NCBI GenBank assembly: GCA_046328715.1
Contig: JAXLWB010000035.1
Coordinates: 42,815 to 106,814, forward strand
Length of the DNA stretch: 64,000 nt
Direction: 5' to 3'
DNA from: JAXLWB01 sp046328715
GTDB taxonomy: Bacteria; Chloroflexota; Anaerolineae; Caldilineales; Caldilineaceae
In this document: positions 25,300-35,130 of the stretch, one piece after another
Numbering within the stretch: the first letter of the stretch is position 1
Layout: each line of letters begins with the position of its first letter
Position numbers and translations under genes: made by a program
The notes under the pieces: generated by a model
What the model saw: only the letters and a program-made list of their open reading frames with translations
Databases searched by the model: none
What the model was told of the DNA's origin: nothing

Positions 25300-26100
25300 T
25301 CACGCACCCAACTGCAAACCGACATCGAAGCTTGCTGCGTAACCTGTCTCTACCGTTTCAACTGTCAACATCAGTTGCCCACCACTTTGTCGATAGATAC
25401 CATCATTGGCCAGTTTAATGGCTGGTTCGCCCCGACTGGCATAGGGCGGTTGTTGGTAGACTTGGCTGGTCAATGCCTCATCAAAGAAAAGCTGCGAGGT
25501 GAAGTCGTACCCATCCTCCGTGCGCATCTTAAAGTGAATATGGACCGCACGTCCGACGTACCAACCAGGATAGATGGTGGTAAACTTGGCTATCCCATTG
25601 GCATCGGTAAGCTGATAGCCACGTAGAAACTTCTGGCCGATCGTGTTCATCCCAAGCTGATTCGTATCCGAGTAAACGCCCTGTGCGTCACAGTGCCACA
25701 CATCCACCTGCACCCCTTCTAGCGGACGACAACCACTTTCCCCCACGGCCGTGACCCGAAAGGTCAAATCAAGCTGTGCGCCGTCGCTCATTTGGTTGTT
25801 GGAGGGATCGAGCCGTATATCGGAACGGTTCAAGGCTTCTTCGACAAAGAGCGGACCCTCGGTCAACTCCGGGCGTACGACACAAGCAGGCAACGAGGAA
25901 GTATTTGTCGATTCAGGAGTCGACAAAATTGTTGTGCCACTTCCAGCACTGATCGCCGGTTGCGACTCGCCCACGGCTTCAGAGCTGCGAATGGGAACAC
26001 ACCCGTTCAAGAGCATTGCGCTACCTGTAAACCCCAAAAGCGCCAATACTTCACGGCGGCTCAAGATTCTGCCGATGGGCAGATCGTCGTTGTCAATCAT
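25300..26100 (-). CDS. second exported intradiol dioxygenase-family lipoprotein
   Basis: A 266-residue paralogue of the gene at 24227, with GAGGAGA before the ATG. The signal is a clearer Tat lipoprotein type: LSRREVLALLGFTGSAMLLN then GC. The catalytic core shows VQVDVWHCDAQGVYSD (first Tyr), YPGWYVGRAVHIHFK (second Tyr, two His) and an intact prealbumin-like N-terminal strand pattern. All iron ligands are present. The two genes share only partial similarity, so the duplication is old and the substrates may differ. A hairpin separates them, suggesting independent transcripts. Confidence 0.85.
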   Translation of the reverse strand: MIDNDDLPIGRILSRREVLALLGFTGSAMLLNGCVPIRSSEAVGESQPAISAGSGTTILSTPESTNTSSLPACVVRPELTEGPLFVEEALNRSDIRLDPSNNQMSDGAQLDLTFRVTAVGESGCRPLEGVQVDVWHCDAQGVYSDTNQLGMNTIGQKFLRGYQLTDANGIAKFTTIYPGWYVGRAVHIHFKMRTEDGYDFTSQLFFDEALTSQVYQQPPYASRGEPAIKLANDGIYRQSGGQLMLTVETVETGYAASFDVGLQLGA

Positions 26101-26188
26101 AGGTTCTCCTCAAAAGCTACAAGATGCAGGATATAAACAGCACTTCCTTCTTCTACCAGGGCATACCCCAAAATCTTAACGGAAGAAT

Positions 26189-26247
26189 TCAGAGCCGTTA
26201 GCGTAAGCACACGATTGTAGCCCGTACGCTCACGTTAACGGCTCTGA
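26189..26247. repeat. TTCAGAGCC hairpin, member 3
   Basis: TTCAGAGCCGTTAGCGTAAGC and GTACGCTCACGTTAACGGCT plus CTGA are inverted with a few mismatches. It lies upstream of the dioxygenase gene at 26100. Confidence 0.65.
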
Positions 26248-26370
26248 CACTCTCGCCAATGTCCAGGAGCATCCCCTTTGTCTCCTGTTAACTTGCACCA
26301 GGATAACAAATGATCGTCAAGGAATTATCAAGAAGTACTAAACTCGCTTGTACCGTAGTAACACCTGACT

Positions 26371-27303
<933 letters not shown>

Positions 27304-27399
27304 GCCACTCTCCTTGTTGATTGCACAGCTTGCATTGTTTCTGCTATAGTGAAGCGAACTTCGGCTTATCATCTGCAACTTAATCAAAAACCACAGATC

Positions 27400-28728
27400 A
27401 TGTCAAAATCATCTCACACTCAACAACAACTGGGTCATGTCGAGAATGCGATCAACACGCACTCGCGTCCCAGCGACCTCAAGATCACTGACATCCGCAT
27501 CGCCGTCGTGGCCGCCAACTACGACTATCCGATCATCCGCATCGACACCAACCAGGGCGTCTATGGCCTGGGCGAGGTGCGCGATGCCGGGCACAAGGAG
27601 AACGCGCTACAATTCAAAAGCATGTTGCTCGGTCAAAATCCTTGCAACGTCGATATGATCTTCCGCGCCATGAAGCGTTTTGGCAACTGGGGGCGTGAAG
27701 GGGGTGGCGTTTCCGGCCTCGAAATTGCACTATGGGACTTGGTCGGCAAGGTCTATGGCGTGCCCTGTTATCAGTTGCTGGGCGGCAAATACCGGGACAA
27801 GGTCCGCCTCTATGCCGACACTCCGGCCCCCGACGAGCCAACGCCCGAAGGCTATCGCAAAGCACTGGCAGGACGCAAAGCGCTCGGCCTGACCTTTATC
27901 AAGTTTGATATCCGCCCCAAACTCTTTGCCGATACACCGCGCGGATTGGTCGGTCAAGCCACGCAGGGCGAGTATGAATTGGGCAAACATTGGCGCGCTC
28001 CCGGCAGCGGCCCCGGTGCACGTTTGACGGATCGTGGGATTGCCCGCTCGGTGGAGATTGTCGCTGCCATTCGCGAAGCAGTCGGCGATGAGATTTCGCT
28101 CTGCAACGATCACTTTGGCCACGGCTACCTGACGCTGGATGAGATGATCCGGCTGGGCGAGGCGTGGGAACCGTACCATCTGGCCTGGATCGAAGACCCG
28201 ATGCCCTGGTACGATGTGGAAGGGCACAAACGGGTGGCCGACGCCCTGCGCACGCCAATTGCGGCAGGGGAAGAACTCTATCTTTGGGATGGCTTCCGTG
28301 AGTTTATCGAGAAGCGGGCGATCGACATTCTCCACCCCGACCTCCTCACCTCCGGCGGCATGATGGAGACCAAGAAGATCGCCGACTATGGGGAACGCTA
28401 CGGCATCCCGACTGCGCTGCACTGTGCTGGTTCGCCGATTGCGTTTATGGCCAATGTCCACACCGCAGCCGCCATTCCCAGCTTTGTAGCGCTCGAACAT
28501 CACGGGCTCGATCTGCCCTTCTGGCCCACGCTGGTCACTGGCTTGGCGGATGATTACATGGCCGACGGCTATGTCAACGTGCCGGAGAAACCAGGTCTGG
28601 GGCTCGATCTCGACCTGGAAGGCATCGAAGCCAACTTGCGCACGCCGGGCACAATGTTCCTGCCCACCGAAGAGTGGAACACCCCCAAGCTCGGCTTCTG
28701 GCGTCCCGACGACCGCTGGAAGGAGTAG
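27400..28728 (+). CDS. enolase-superfamily sugar-acid dehydratase (mandelate racemase type)
   Basis: A 442-residue protein; ATG 27400 precedes the conserved N-terminal capping domain (ITDIRIAVVAANYDYPIIRI). The barrel domain carries a K-x-D-type motif (TFIKFDIRP) and metal ligands in SLCNDHFG, LAWIEDPMPW and IAAGEELYLW. A His lies in TALHCAGSPI. These fit the mandelate racemase/gluconate-mannonate dehydratase group, which removes water from aldonic acids to give 2-keto-3-deoxy acids. The downstream DapA-family gene would be the natural aldolase. Substrate is not identifiable. Confidence 0.85.
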   Translation: MSKSSHTQQQLGHVENAINTHSRPSDLKITDIRIAVVAANYDYPIIRIDTNQGVYGLGEVRDAGHKENALQFKSMLLGQNPCNVDMIFRAMKRFGNWGREGGGVSGLEIALWDLVGKVYGVPCYQLLGGKYRDKVRLYADTPAPDEPTPEGYRKALAGRKALGLTFIKFDIRPKLFADTPRGLVGQATQGEYELGKHWRAPGSGPGARLTDRGIARSVEIVAAIREAVGDEISLCNDHFGHGYLTLDEMIRLGEAWEPYHLAWIEDPMPWYDVEGHKRVADALRTPIAAGEELYLWDGFREFIEKRAIDILHPDLLTSGGMMETKKIADYGERYGIPTALHCAGSPIAFMANVHTAAAIPSFVALEHHGLDLPFWPTLVTGLADDYMADGYVNVPEKPGLGLDLDLEGIEANLRTPGTMFLPTEEWNTPKLGFWRPDDRWKE

Positions 28729-28730
28729 AG

Positions 28731-28750
28731 TCGTGATCTGGATCACGATT
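28731..28750 (+). terminator. short hairpin after dehydratase gene
   Basis: TCGTGATC-TG-GATCACGATT is a tight 8-bp palindrome 2 nt after the stop codon. Without a T-run it may be a weak terminator. Confidence 0.4.
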
Positions 28751-28793
28751 CTAGATTGAGCTCAACTACTGGGTGTTAGGGGTAAACATACCC

Positions 28794-28857
28794 TTCAGAG
28801 CCCCGCACGTAAGTAAGGGGATGTGCCAGCTCCCTTACTTACGTGCGGAGTTCTGAA
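28794..28857. repeat. TTCAGAGCC hairpin, member 4
   Basis: TTCAGAGCCCCGCACGTAAG plus TAAGGG pairs with CCCTTACTTACGTGCGGAGT plus TCTGAA, with one mismatch. It stands between the dehydratase and transketolase-like genes. Confidence 0.7.
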
Positions 28858-28982
28858 ACTACGCTCTAACTCGTTGAAGAGTGGAGATTTAGCCAAGCAT
28901 TGTGTAAGATACTCCGTAACTCACTATTGCTATAGTGCCATAGAAACCAATTCATCTCATACAAAGACGTAGGAGGAACCTC

Positions 28983-31511
28983 TTGACAAAACACAGCAAT
29001 CCCTTGATTTCATCCGTCCACCCACTGGATACGGCTTACGACAAAGAACGACTCGAAGAAATCGGCTTCATGACCTGCATGACCTTCGTGATGATGTGCA
29101 ACTATGCGCAGACAGGTCACTTCGGGGGCCCGCTAGCCTATACACCCTTCAACGTGGCGTTGCATTTGGCAGGTGCCGAGTTAGGCGGCTTGCGCTATGA
29201 CTATCGCAATCCCAAGCACCCGTATGGCGACAAACTTCTGATCGCTGGAGGCCACAACGTTCCTACCTTTTACGCGCTGTGGATGATCATGGGCGAGGCA
29301 ATGGCGCGCAAGTATGCCAAAACCGGCGACAAACGCTACCAGGTTGACCCCAAGATTGCTTTGCTGCCGATTGACGCCCTTGGCTTTCGGCGCGGGGCTG
29401 GTGCGCTGAAGTCGCTTTTGCAGACCAACGATCTGGAAGAACACCCTCTCTTTGCACAGGCAAAGCTACGCGGCATCCGCGCCCTCTCCGGCCATGCGGA
29501 GACCGTGGATATGACCAATGATGTCAACGGTGGACCCTCGGGCGTGGGCATTGCGGCGGCGGCGGGCAAAGCAGCCTTCTGGGACTTGGTTGGCGCGCCA
29601 CCTTCGCTCAAGGTGATTGGCCTGGAAGGCGAATTTGCCATGACGGAAGGACACGCCCAGGAACTCAAGACCCAGGCGCTTTCGGCGCAGGTGGGCAAGC
29701 GGCTGCGCGTGATCCTCTCCAGCAACAACGCTGGCATCGACGATTCGCTGATTGGTGGCGTGGTCGATCGTAAGTATGCGGAACTCTACAAACTAGAAGA
29801 CCAATGGACTTCCTACGGCTGGAATGTTTTTACACTCGAAGATGGCGGCAGCTACGATCAGATTGTCGCTGCGCTTAAGACCATGGAAGATTGGGACCCC
29901 ACTGACCGCCGACCGATGATCTTGATCGCCAACACGACCAAGGGCTACTGGCCCACCGCAGTCGCCGGTAAGATCCACGGTGACGTTGACCAGGTTGTCG
30001 GCTATCCCAGCCATCCGTATGCGTTGAAGATGAACTCTGGCTATTTCCTCAGCCTGGCCGACGACTTTGCCGAGCACTTTGGCGTCGAGTTTCACGGCAT
30101 TCATAACGGTCCTGTCAGTGATGAGCGGGAGCGGCTACTGCAACTCAAGACCAACATTGACGTGATCATGTCGCTGCTTGAACGCAACGGCCTGGGAGAC
30201 TGGCTGGCGGACCGGTTGGTGGCGTTGGGTGACTCGGTGCCGAATGAACTGCCGCTGCGCATCGACAGCAAGCGCGATCCCTTCCTGGATGAACGGCTGT
30301 TGGTCAAAAATCTGCCACTCGAAGCACAGACGGTGCATGTCAAGAATCCAATCAGCGGCGCCGAGAAGGATGTCAAGATTGCGCTCTTCAGCAAGGCTGG
30401 CACCGTGGCTGGCACGCGTCGTGCGATCTCGGAGATCATCAAGTGGATGAACTATGTGACCGACAATCGCTTTATCACCTTGGCAGCAGATCTCTCGGGT
30501 TCGATCAATGTCGAGGCTGGCAGCCTGTGGGGTCACTACCATGTCGAGAATAATCCTGCGGGCACTCGCTTCAAAGCTGCGATTCAGGAAGCAGGTAATG
30601 TCTCTACTGCGATTGGTCTGGCGAGCCAAAGCGCTTCACTCGATCCCGATCAGTTTGCCGGAGTCTGGACCTTGAGTGGAACCTATGGTGCATTCACACC
30701 GCTGATGTATCTGCCCGCCCGGGTTTGGAGCCAGCAATGCCAGGATAACCCCTTCAAAATGGGTGTGCTGCACATTCTGGCCGGCCATTCCGGTCCCGAA
30801 ACGGCGGCGGATGCACGCACCCACTTTGGCATCTTTGCGCCGCAGGTCTGGAAGCTCTTCCCGCGTGGGCAGGCGATTCATCTGAGCTTCTGGGATTACA
30901 ATGACGTTGCGCCAGGCTACTTTGCTGCTGCCGAGATTGCCGCCCGCGATCCCAAGGTCAGTGTGATCATCATCGAAGTCGCACGCCCTGACTTTGCGGT
31001 TGCGGATCGCAGCCACTTCGCCGACCCCGATCCCAAAGCGGCTGCCAAGGGGCTGTATATCATTCGGGATTTTGCAACGGACAAACCGAAGCACGGCTAT
31101 GTCGTGGTACAAGGCTCCAGTTCCACGGTCAACCTGATGCAGGCACTGCCCAAACTCGAAGCCGCCGGGGTCAATGTCAAGATCATCGCAGCCGTGAGTG
31201 AAGAACTCTTCGACAAGCAGCCCGAAGCCTATCGTCGCTCGGTGCTACCGCCCGAAGCCTACTATGACATGATGGTCGTCAGCACTGGCACACGGCGCGT
31301 CTGGCCGATCCGCAATGTGGGACCGCTGACCGACGCCTATTCACTCACCTCCGACTGGCACGACCGCTGGTTGACTGGCGGCACGGAAACCGACGTGATT
31401 GCCGAGGCGCATCTCGATAGCGAGTCGATCTTCAACGGGATCAAGCGTTTTGCCGATGAGCGGGACGAGCGCTTAGGACAACAACGTGAAGGATTAACAG
31501 CCTTGAAGTGA
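28983..31511 (+). CDS. transketolase-like ThDP enzyme, 842 aa
   Basis: TTG 28983 is used as start because GTAGGAGGAACC gives a strong ribosome site 8 nt upstream. The chain follows transketolase order. The N-terminal ThDP-binding domain has AGGHNVPTFYALW, GGPSGVGIAAAAGKAAF, and GLEGEFAMTEG with SSNNAGID in place of the usual GDGE...N motif. A middle pyrimidine-binding domain has IQEAGNVSTAIGLA and GVWTLSGTYGAFTPL. A C-terminal domain contains VVVQGSSSTVNLMQA. It is about 180 residues longer than ordinary transketolase and shorter than AceE. The context (dehydratase, DapA-family protein) suggests a dedicated ketol transfer or cleavage in sugar-acid breakdown. Confidence 0.8.
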   Translation: MTKHSNPLISSVHPLDTAYDKERLEEIGFMTCMTFVMMCNYAQTGHFGGPLAYTPFNVALHLAGAELGGLRYDYRNPKHPYGDKLLIAGGHNVPTFYALWMIMGEAMARKYAKTGDKRYQVDPKIALLPIDALGFRRGAGALKSLLQTNDLEEHPLFAQAKLRGIRALSGHAETVDMTNDVNGGPSGVGIAAAAGKAAFWDLVGAPPSLKVIGLEGEFAMTEGHAQELKTQALSAQVGKRLRVILSSNNAGIDDSLIGGVVDRKYAELYKLEDQWTSYGWNVFTLEDGGSYDQIVAALKTMEDWDPTDRRPMILIANTTKGYWPTAVAGKIHGDVDQVVGYPSHPYALKMNSGYFLSLADDFAEHFGVEFHGIHNGPVSDERERLLQLKTNIDVIMSLLERNGLGDWLADRLVALGDSVPNELPLRIDSKRDPFLDERLLVKNLPLEAQTVHVKNPISGAEKDVKIALFSKAGTVAGTRRAISEIIKWMNYVTDNRFITLAADLSGSINVEAGSLWGHYHVENNPAGTRFKAAIQEAGNVSTAIGLASQSASLDPDQFAGVWTLSGTYGAFTPLMYLPARVWSQQCQDNPFKMGVLHILAGHSGPETAADARTHFGIFAPQVWKLFPRGQAIHLSFWDYNDVAPGYFAAAEIAARDPKVSVIIIEVARPDFAVADRSHFADPDPKAAAKGLYIIRDFATDKPKHGYVVVQGSSSTVNLMQALPKLEAAGVNVKIIAAVSEELFDKQPEAYRRSVLPPEAYYDMMVVSTGTRRVWPIRNVGPLTDAYSLTSDWHDRWLTGGTETDVIAEAHLDSESIFNGIKRFADERDERLGQQREGLTALK

Positions 31512-31544
31512 TCTCATAGACAAAGCAAAGCAAAGATGCACAAC

Positions 31545-31615
31545 TGTAGGGGCATCTGCTTGCCGGTGCCCTGTTTGCTTCAGCGAGAGGGCAACCGCAA
31601 GGGTGTGCCCCTACA
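31545..31615. repeat. TGTAGGGGCA palindrome
   Basis: TGTAGGGGCA and TGCCCCTACA bound a 71-bp palindrome with an inner CCGGTGCCC / GGGCAACCG pair. It is a dispersed repeat type lying between the transketolase-like and DapA-family genes. Confidence 0.65.
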
Positions 31616-31694
31616 CATCGTCATCTTGCAATCTCTATCTGCTTCGTCAATCAGAAGAGCAAGCAAGAATCTTCGCCCATTATAGGAGAACTAC

Positions 31695-32603
31695 ATGCCA
31701 CGGTTTAGCCACTTAAAAGGCTGTTTCGGACTGCTCCCTACTCCCTATGAGGAAGACTACGAAATCCACATTCCCGATCTGCGCCGTGCCGCCAACTTCT
31801 GTTGCACAAGCGGTCAGCATGGCATTGTCTGGCCAGTGATGGTCGGGGAGTTCTTCTTTTTGGGCGAAGAAGAGCGGTTGCGCGGGCTGGATGCGGTACT
31901 CGAAGAGGTCAATGGGCGACTGCCGGTGGTCTTTGGCTGTTCGGGCGTTTCGCTGCAACAGACGATGCTCTTTGCGCGTGCGGCTCAAAAGGCCGGTGCG
32001 GATTCGATCATCGCCATGGCTCCCGCCCGCTCCGACGCCGCCATTGCCATCGAAATGTTCAAGCGCATGGCTGACAACTATGACGGTCCAATCATGGTGC
32101 AGAATGCGGCGACCTATGCCCCGCTTACGGGCGAGCAGATCGCCAAATTGGTCGAGGATGTGCCATCAATCGAGTACATCAAGGAAGAGCGCCCGCCCGG
32201 CCCCAAACACATCGCCGAAGTACACAGCCTGGTCGGCGATAAGGTCAAGACGATCTTTGGTGGTTTTGCTGGTCGTTTTCTGCCCGACGAGATGCGGCGC
32301 GGGGCCAACGGCTGTATGCCCGCCTGTGAAATCGCTGATCTACTGGCCAAAGTGATGGAAATCTGGTGGCAAGGGGACGAGGCCAAGGCACGTGCCCTGC
32401 ACACTCGTCTGCTACCCTTGATCAACCTGGAGACCTATCCCTTCATGCGCTACATTCTCAAACGGCGTGGCGTCTTTACGACCCTGGTCGAGCGTGCACC
32501 AGCCGGTGCGTTGGCGCTGGACGAGGAAGACAAGCGAGAAATCTCGATTCTGATCGAGGCCATCAAGGACGAAGTCGAGCACTACCCGTTTGGACCTGAA
32601 TGA
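31695..32603 (+). CDS. dihydrodipicolinate synthase-family aldolase/lyase
   Basis: A 302-residue (beta/alpha)8 enzyme. The start MPRFSHLKGCFGLLPTPYEE, the segment VVFGCSGVSLQQT, and YIKEERPPGPKHI with the Schiff-base lysine identify the DapA/NanA/KDG-aldolase superfamily. The catalytic Tyr equivalent is probably in NAATYAPLTGEQ. Members act on pyruvate-derived Schiff bases: aldol cleavage of 2-keto-3-deoxy acids, or dehydration. Being next to an enolase-type dehydratase and far from lysine genes, a 2-keto-3-deoxy-acid aldolase or dehydratase role is the best inference. AGGAGAA precedes the ATG at 7 nt. Confidence 0.85.
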   Translation: MPRFSHLKGCFGLLPTPYEEDYEIHIPDLRRAANFCCTSGQHGIVWPVMVGEFFFLGEEERLRGLDAVLEEVNGRLPVVFGCSGVSLQQTMLFARAAQKAGADSIIAMAPARSDAAIAIEMFKRMADNYDGPIMVQNAATYAPLTGEQIAKLVEDVPSIEYIKEERPPGPKHIAEVHSLVGDKVKTIFGGFAGRFLPDEMRRGANGCMPACEIADLLAKVMEIWWQGDEAKARALHTRLLPLINLETYPFMRYILKRRGVFTTLVERAPAGALALDEEDKREISILIEAIKDEVEHYPFGPE

Positions 32604-32640
32604 TCAAGTAAATCCGGAAAGTTTTTTTGGCACAATATTT

Positions 32641-32686
32641 AGTAAGTACGCCCCGTGCGGATCAATCCGCACGGGGCGTACTTACT
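32641..32686. terminator. perfect 22-bp hairpin
   Basis: AGTAAGTACGCCCCGTGCGG plus AT and its exact complement flank a 2-nt loop, 38 nt after the DapA-family stop. It could terminate that transcript, though there is no T-run; it may also be a cruciform-forming repeat. Confidence 0.65.
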
Positions 32687-32729
32687 CCAGGTAGCCATTC
32701 AGCCCTTAGCCTCATCCAGGCGATATTGG

Positions 32730-32798
32730 CTAACCCAGGGCAGCGCCGTGGGGATGAGAGAGTTCCTTCTCGATTCCAGGGCGCTGCCCGTGGGTTAG
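32730..32798. repeat. CTAACCCAGGGCAGCGCC palindrome
   Basis: CTAACCCAGGGCAGCGCC and GGCGCTGCCCGTGGGTTAG pair over about 18 bp with a small bulge. It lies between two convergent genes. Confidence 0.6.
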
Positions 32799-32893
32799 TG
32801 TAGGGAAGCCTGTTAGGCTAAACTCCGAACTCGCGTTACTAATTCCCAGGTGTTTTTCTCTTCAGCCTGCCACCTTGTCACCTTGTCATCCCT

Positions 32894-34144
32894 CTACCAG
32901 GCTGCAATTCCCGCCGCCGTGGTTGGCAAGCCACCAAAGCTACCTAGGTTATTCAACGAACCATTCTCCTGGACACCAAAACCGACCACATTCTGCGAGC
33001 GAGGGCTGAGCGCATAGAGCCAGCGCCCATTCTGGCTGACTGCGGCATCGGTTGGGCCAGTGCCTGCACCCGTATCGCCAGCTCGACCATTCAAGAGTGT
33101 CAACTCGCCTTTGTGGCCTACGGCATAGAGCGAAAGTGAAGCGCTGCCCGCATTGGTCGTGTAGGCAAATTTGCCATTACCAGCAATGACAATCCAGCAG
33201 GCGGCGGTCTGACCAGTTGGGACGGAGGCGCTGACTAGCTTGAGTTGCCCATCATCGAGGCGATACGAGGAGGAGGCGCTGGCATTGGTTGCGCCGCCAA
33301 ATGCTTCGGAGACCACCAACGTATTGCCCTTGGCAAAAGCAAAGCCAAAGGGAGTGATGCCTGCCGAGTTGACGACAGTTGAACTCTTAACAAGGCCGTT
33401 TTTATCGACGTTGTAGAGATCAAGCAGATTGGTTGCACGTTCGCTCACTACCAGATTTTCCCCATCCGGGCTAAAGGAGACCTGCGCCGGTGCGGGTGCT
33501 ACGCCGCTGCCATTGTTGCTTAGCCAGCGTGTAGAATTCGCCAACGCTGCAAGTTTGCCATCCTTGTTCAGCTTAAAACCTGTGATGTTGCCGGGATCGC
33601 CTGCATTCAAGACATAGAGCAGGTTCTTGCGCACTGTCAAGCTGGTAGGACGCATCCCACCCGAAGCCACTTTGTCAGTCAAAATCAGCGCAGCATTCTG
33701 CACTGCGAAGACTGAAATCTCATTACTGCCAGCATTGACGACAAAGAGCCAACGTCCGTTGTCACTCAAGACCACAGTTCCTTGCGAGCCTAACCCCGCG
33801 CCTAAACCTTGTCCGCCAGTCGGAAAGCGACCTGTTACGGTCAATGTTCCATTGCTGGCACGACGATACATCACCACTTCGTTGCCTCGAACCAGATCAT
33901 TGGCATTGGTCGAGACAAAAACCAAGCCCATGTTGTCGGCATGGGCAGCCTCGACTGCGGCTCCCTCTTCGGTCAGGTTCTCCTCAACGCTGTCTGTATC
34001 GGTTGAACTGGTCGCTTGTCCACTACCACTGATCAGTGGCAAGAAAATGGAACGGTTGGCAGCGTCTGGCTCTTGGGCAAAGGCTGGCGCAACCGAGACA
34101 ATGAGTAAAAGCAAGGTGAGCAGGTAACTCAATTTGCGAGACAT
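32894..34144 (-). CDS. exported lactonase-type seven-bladed propeller protein
   Basis: A 416-residue exported protein with GGAGGA before the ATG. Residues 1-23 are a signal peptide (cleavage after AFA). Right after it comes RSIFLPLISGSGQ, which resembles the C-terminal tail of other exported proteins in this window but is here at the N-terminus. Residues 75-410 form the YVTN/lactonase_2-like propeller: VVLSDNGRWLFVVNAGSNEI, VSFSPDGENLVVSERATN, and VSQNGRWLYALSPRSQN. Enzymatic 6-phosphogluconolactonase activity is not assured, since exported members often have unknown roles. The C-terminus is TTAAGIAAW, without the tail. Confidence 0.8.
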   Translation of the reverse strand: MSRKLSYLLTLLLLIVSVAPAFAQEPDAANRSIFLPLISGSGQATSSTDTDSVEENLTEEGAAVEAAHADNMGLVFVSTNANDLVRGNEVVMYRRASNGTLTVTGRFPTGGQGLGAGLGSQGTVVLSDNGRWLFVVNAGSNEISVFAVQNAALILTDKVASGGMRPTSLTVRKNLLYVLNAGDPGNITGFKLNKDGKLAALANSTRWLSNNGSGVAPAPAQVSFSPDGENLVVSERATNLLDLYNVDKNGLVKSSTVVNSAGITPFGFAFAKGNTLVVSEAFGGATNASASSSYRLDDGQLKLVSASVPTGQTAACWIVIAGNGKFAYTTNAGSASLSLYAVGHKGELTLLNGRAGDTGAGTGPTDAAVSQNGRWLYALSPRSQNVVGFGVQENGSLNNLGSFGGLPTTAAGIAAW

Positions 34145-34410
34145 TTTTCCTCCTGAATTGGCTTATGAGATAGTTTGGATCTGTCGTTCGTACGTGGCTG
34201 CTCATGCATGAACAGCGCACACTCTTTTAGTCTCCGCTCGCCTCATTTTGTTACAACTTGTTGCGCCTATACTTGTCTCTGTAATAAGTACATAAGTTTT
34301 GGATAAGAAACCGATCACGCTTTTGTCAGATTCTCTTCGTCATTTCAGCGCATCCTTTTTCTCATCAGCCTTGATGAATGTTTTAAAGCTCTGAGGAGGG
34401 AAACTAGACG

Positions 34411-35073
34411 ATGAAGCGCAGCGAGCCATATGATTGGGCACACTATCCACATGTACAAGCGCCTGTACCATATCTAGAGAAGCGCGAGTCCTCTGCTGAA
34501 TTTGGCAATCTGAGCAATGAAGTCATCGTTGCCCAGTGGATCGAACAATACCAACCGGCGATGTTACGGGTGGCCCAACGCTATGTTTCTAGTTTGGAAA
34601 GCGCACAAGATGTGGTGGGTGAAACATGGTTAGCATTTTTACGCGGCTATCACAGATTCGAGGGGCGATCCTCCCTTAAGACCTGGCTCTTTGCCATTTT
34701 GCTCAATCGCTCGCGCACCCGCGGCAAGCAGGAACGCCGCCTTGTTGCCTGGGAATCATTTGCGCTGGCGTCTGAAGGAGAAGAAGAATCAGCGCTCTTG
34801 CGCACAATGTACGTTCCCTCTCTTCTTTCGCCCGAGGAGCAGGTCCTTTACCAGGAGCTTGGAGAATGGATTAAACAGGCCATTATGACATTACCGCCGA
34901 ACCTGCGCCAGGTGATTCTATTACGGGATGTTGAAGGAGCGACGGCAGAAGAGACCTGTGCAATCTTGAGGATTAGTGAGGCGAATCAACGAGTGCTGCT
35001 GCATCGAGCGCGGGGTAAAGTACGCCAGATCCTGGAAAGGTTGCCGATCCACGAGGAAAGGATTGATAATTGA
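34411..35073 (+). CDS. sigma-70 family (ECF-type) RNA polymerase sigma factor
   Basis: A 220-residue sigma factor with GAGGAGGGAA before the ATG. Region 2 spans residues about 45-110 (AQRYVSSLESAQDVVGETWL, then FEGRSSLKTWLFAILLNRSR for promoter recognition). Region 4 is at about 155-205 (LPPNLRQVILLRDVEGATAE, then a helix-turn-helix). There is no region 1.1 or 3. No zinc-finger anti-sigma gene follows; the next gene is a ThuA-like protein 57 nt downstream. The signal it responds to is unknown. Confidence 0.85.
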   Translation: MKRSEPYDWAHYPHVQAPVPYLEKRESSAEFGNLSNEVIVAQWIEQYQPAMLRVAQRYVSSLESAQDVVGETWLAFLRGYHRFEGRSSLKTWLFAILLNRSRTRGKQERRLVAWESFALASEGEEESALLRTMYVPSLLSPEEQVLYQELGEWIKQAIMTLPPNLRQVILLRDVEGATAEETCAILRISEANQRVLLHRARGKVRQILERLPIHEERIDN

Positions 35074-35130
35074 GCAATAAAGTAGGAATCTAGGCGAATG
35101 TCGGTTCAAAAATGAAATAGAGGAGATCCT

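Noticed and set aside
28983..31511. Pyruvate dehydrogenase E1 (aceE)
   Set aside because: Length and order are closer to transketolase, and no dihydrolipoamide acyltransferase or dehydrogenase gene is nearby.
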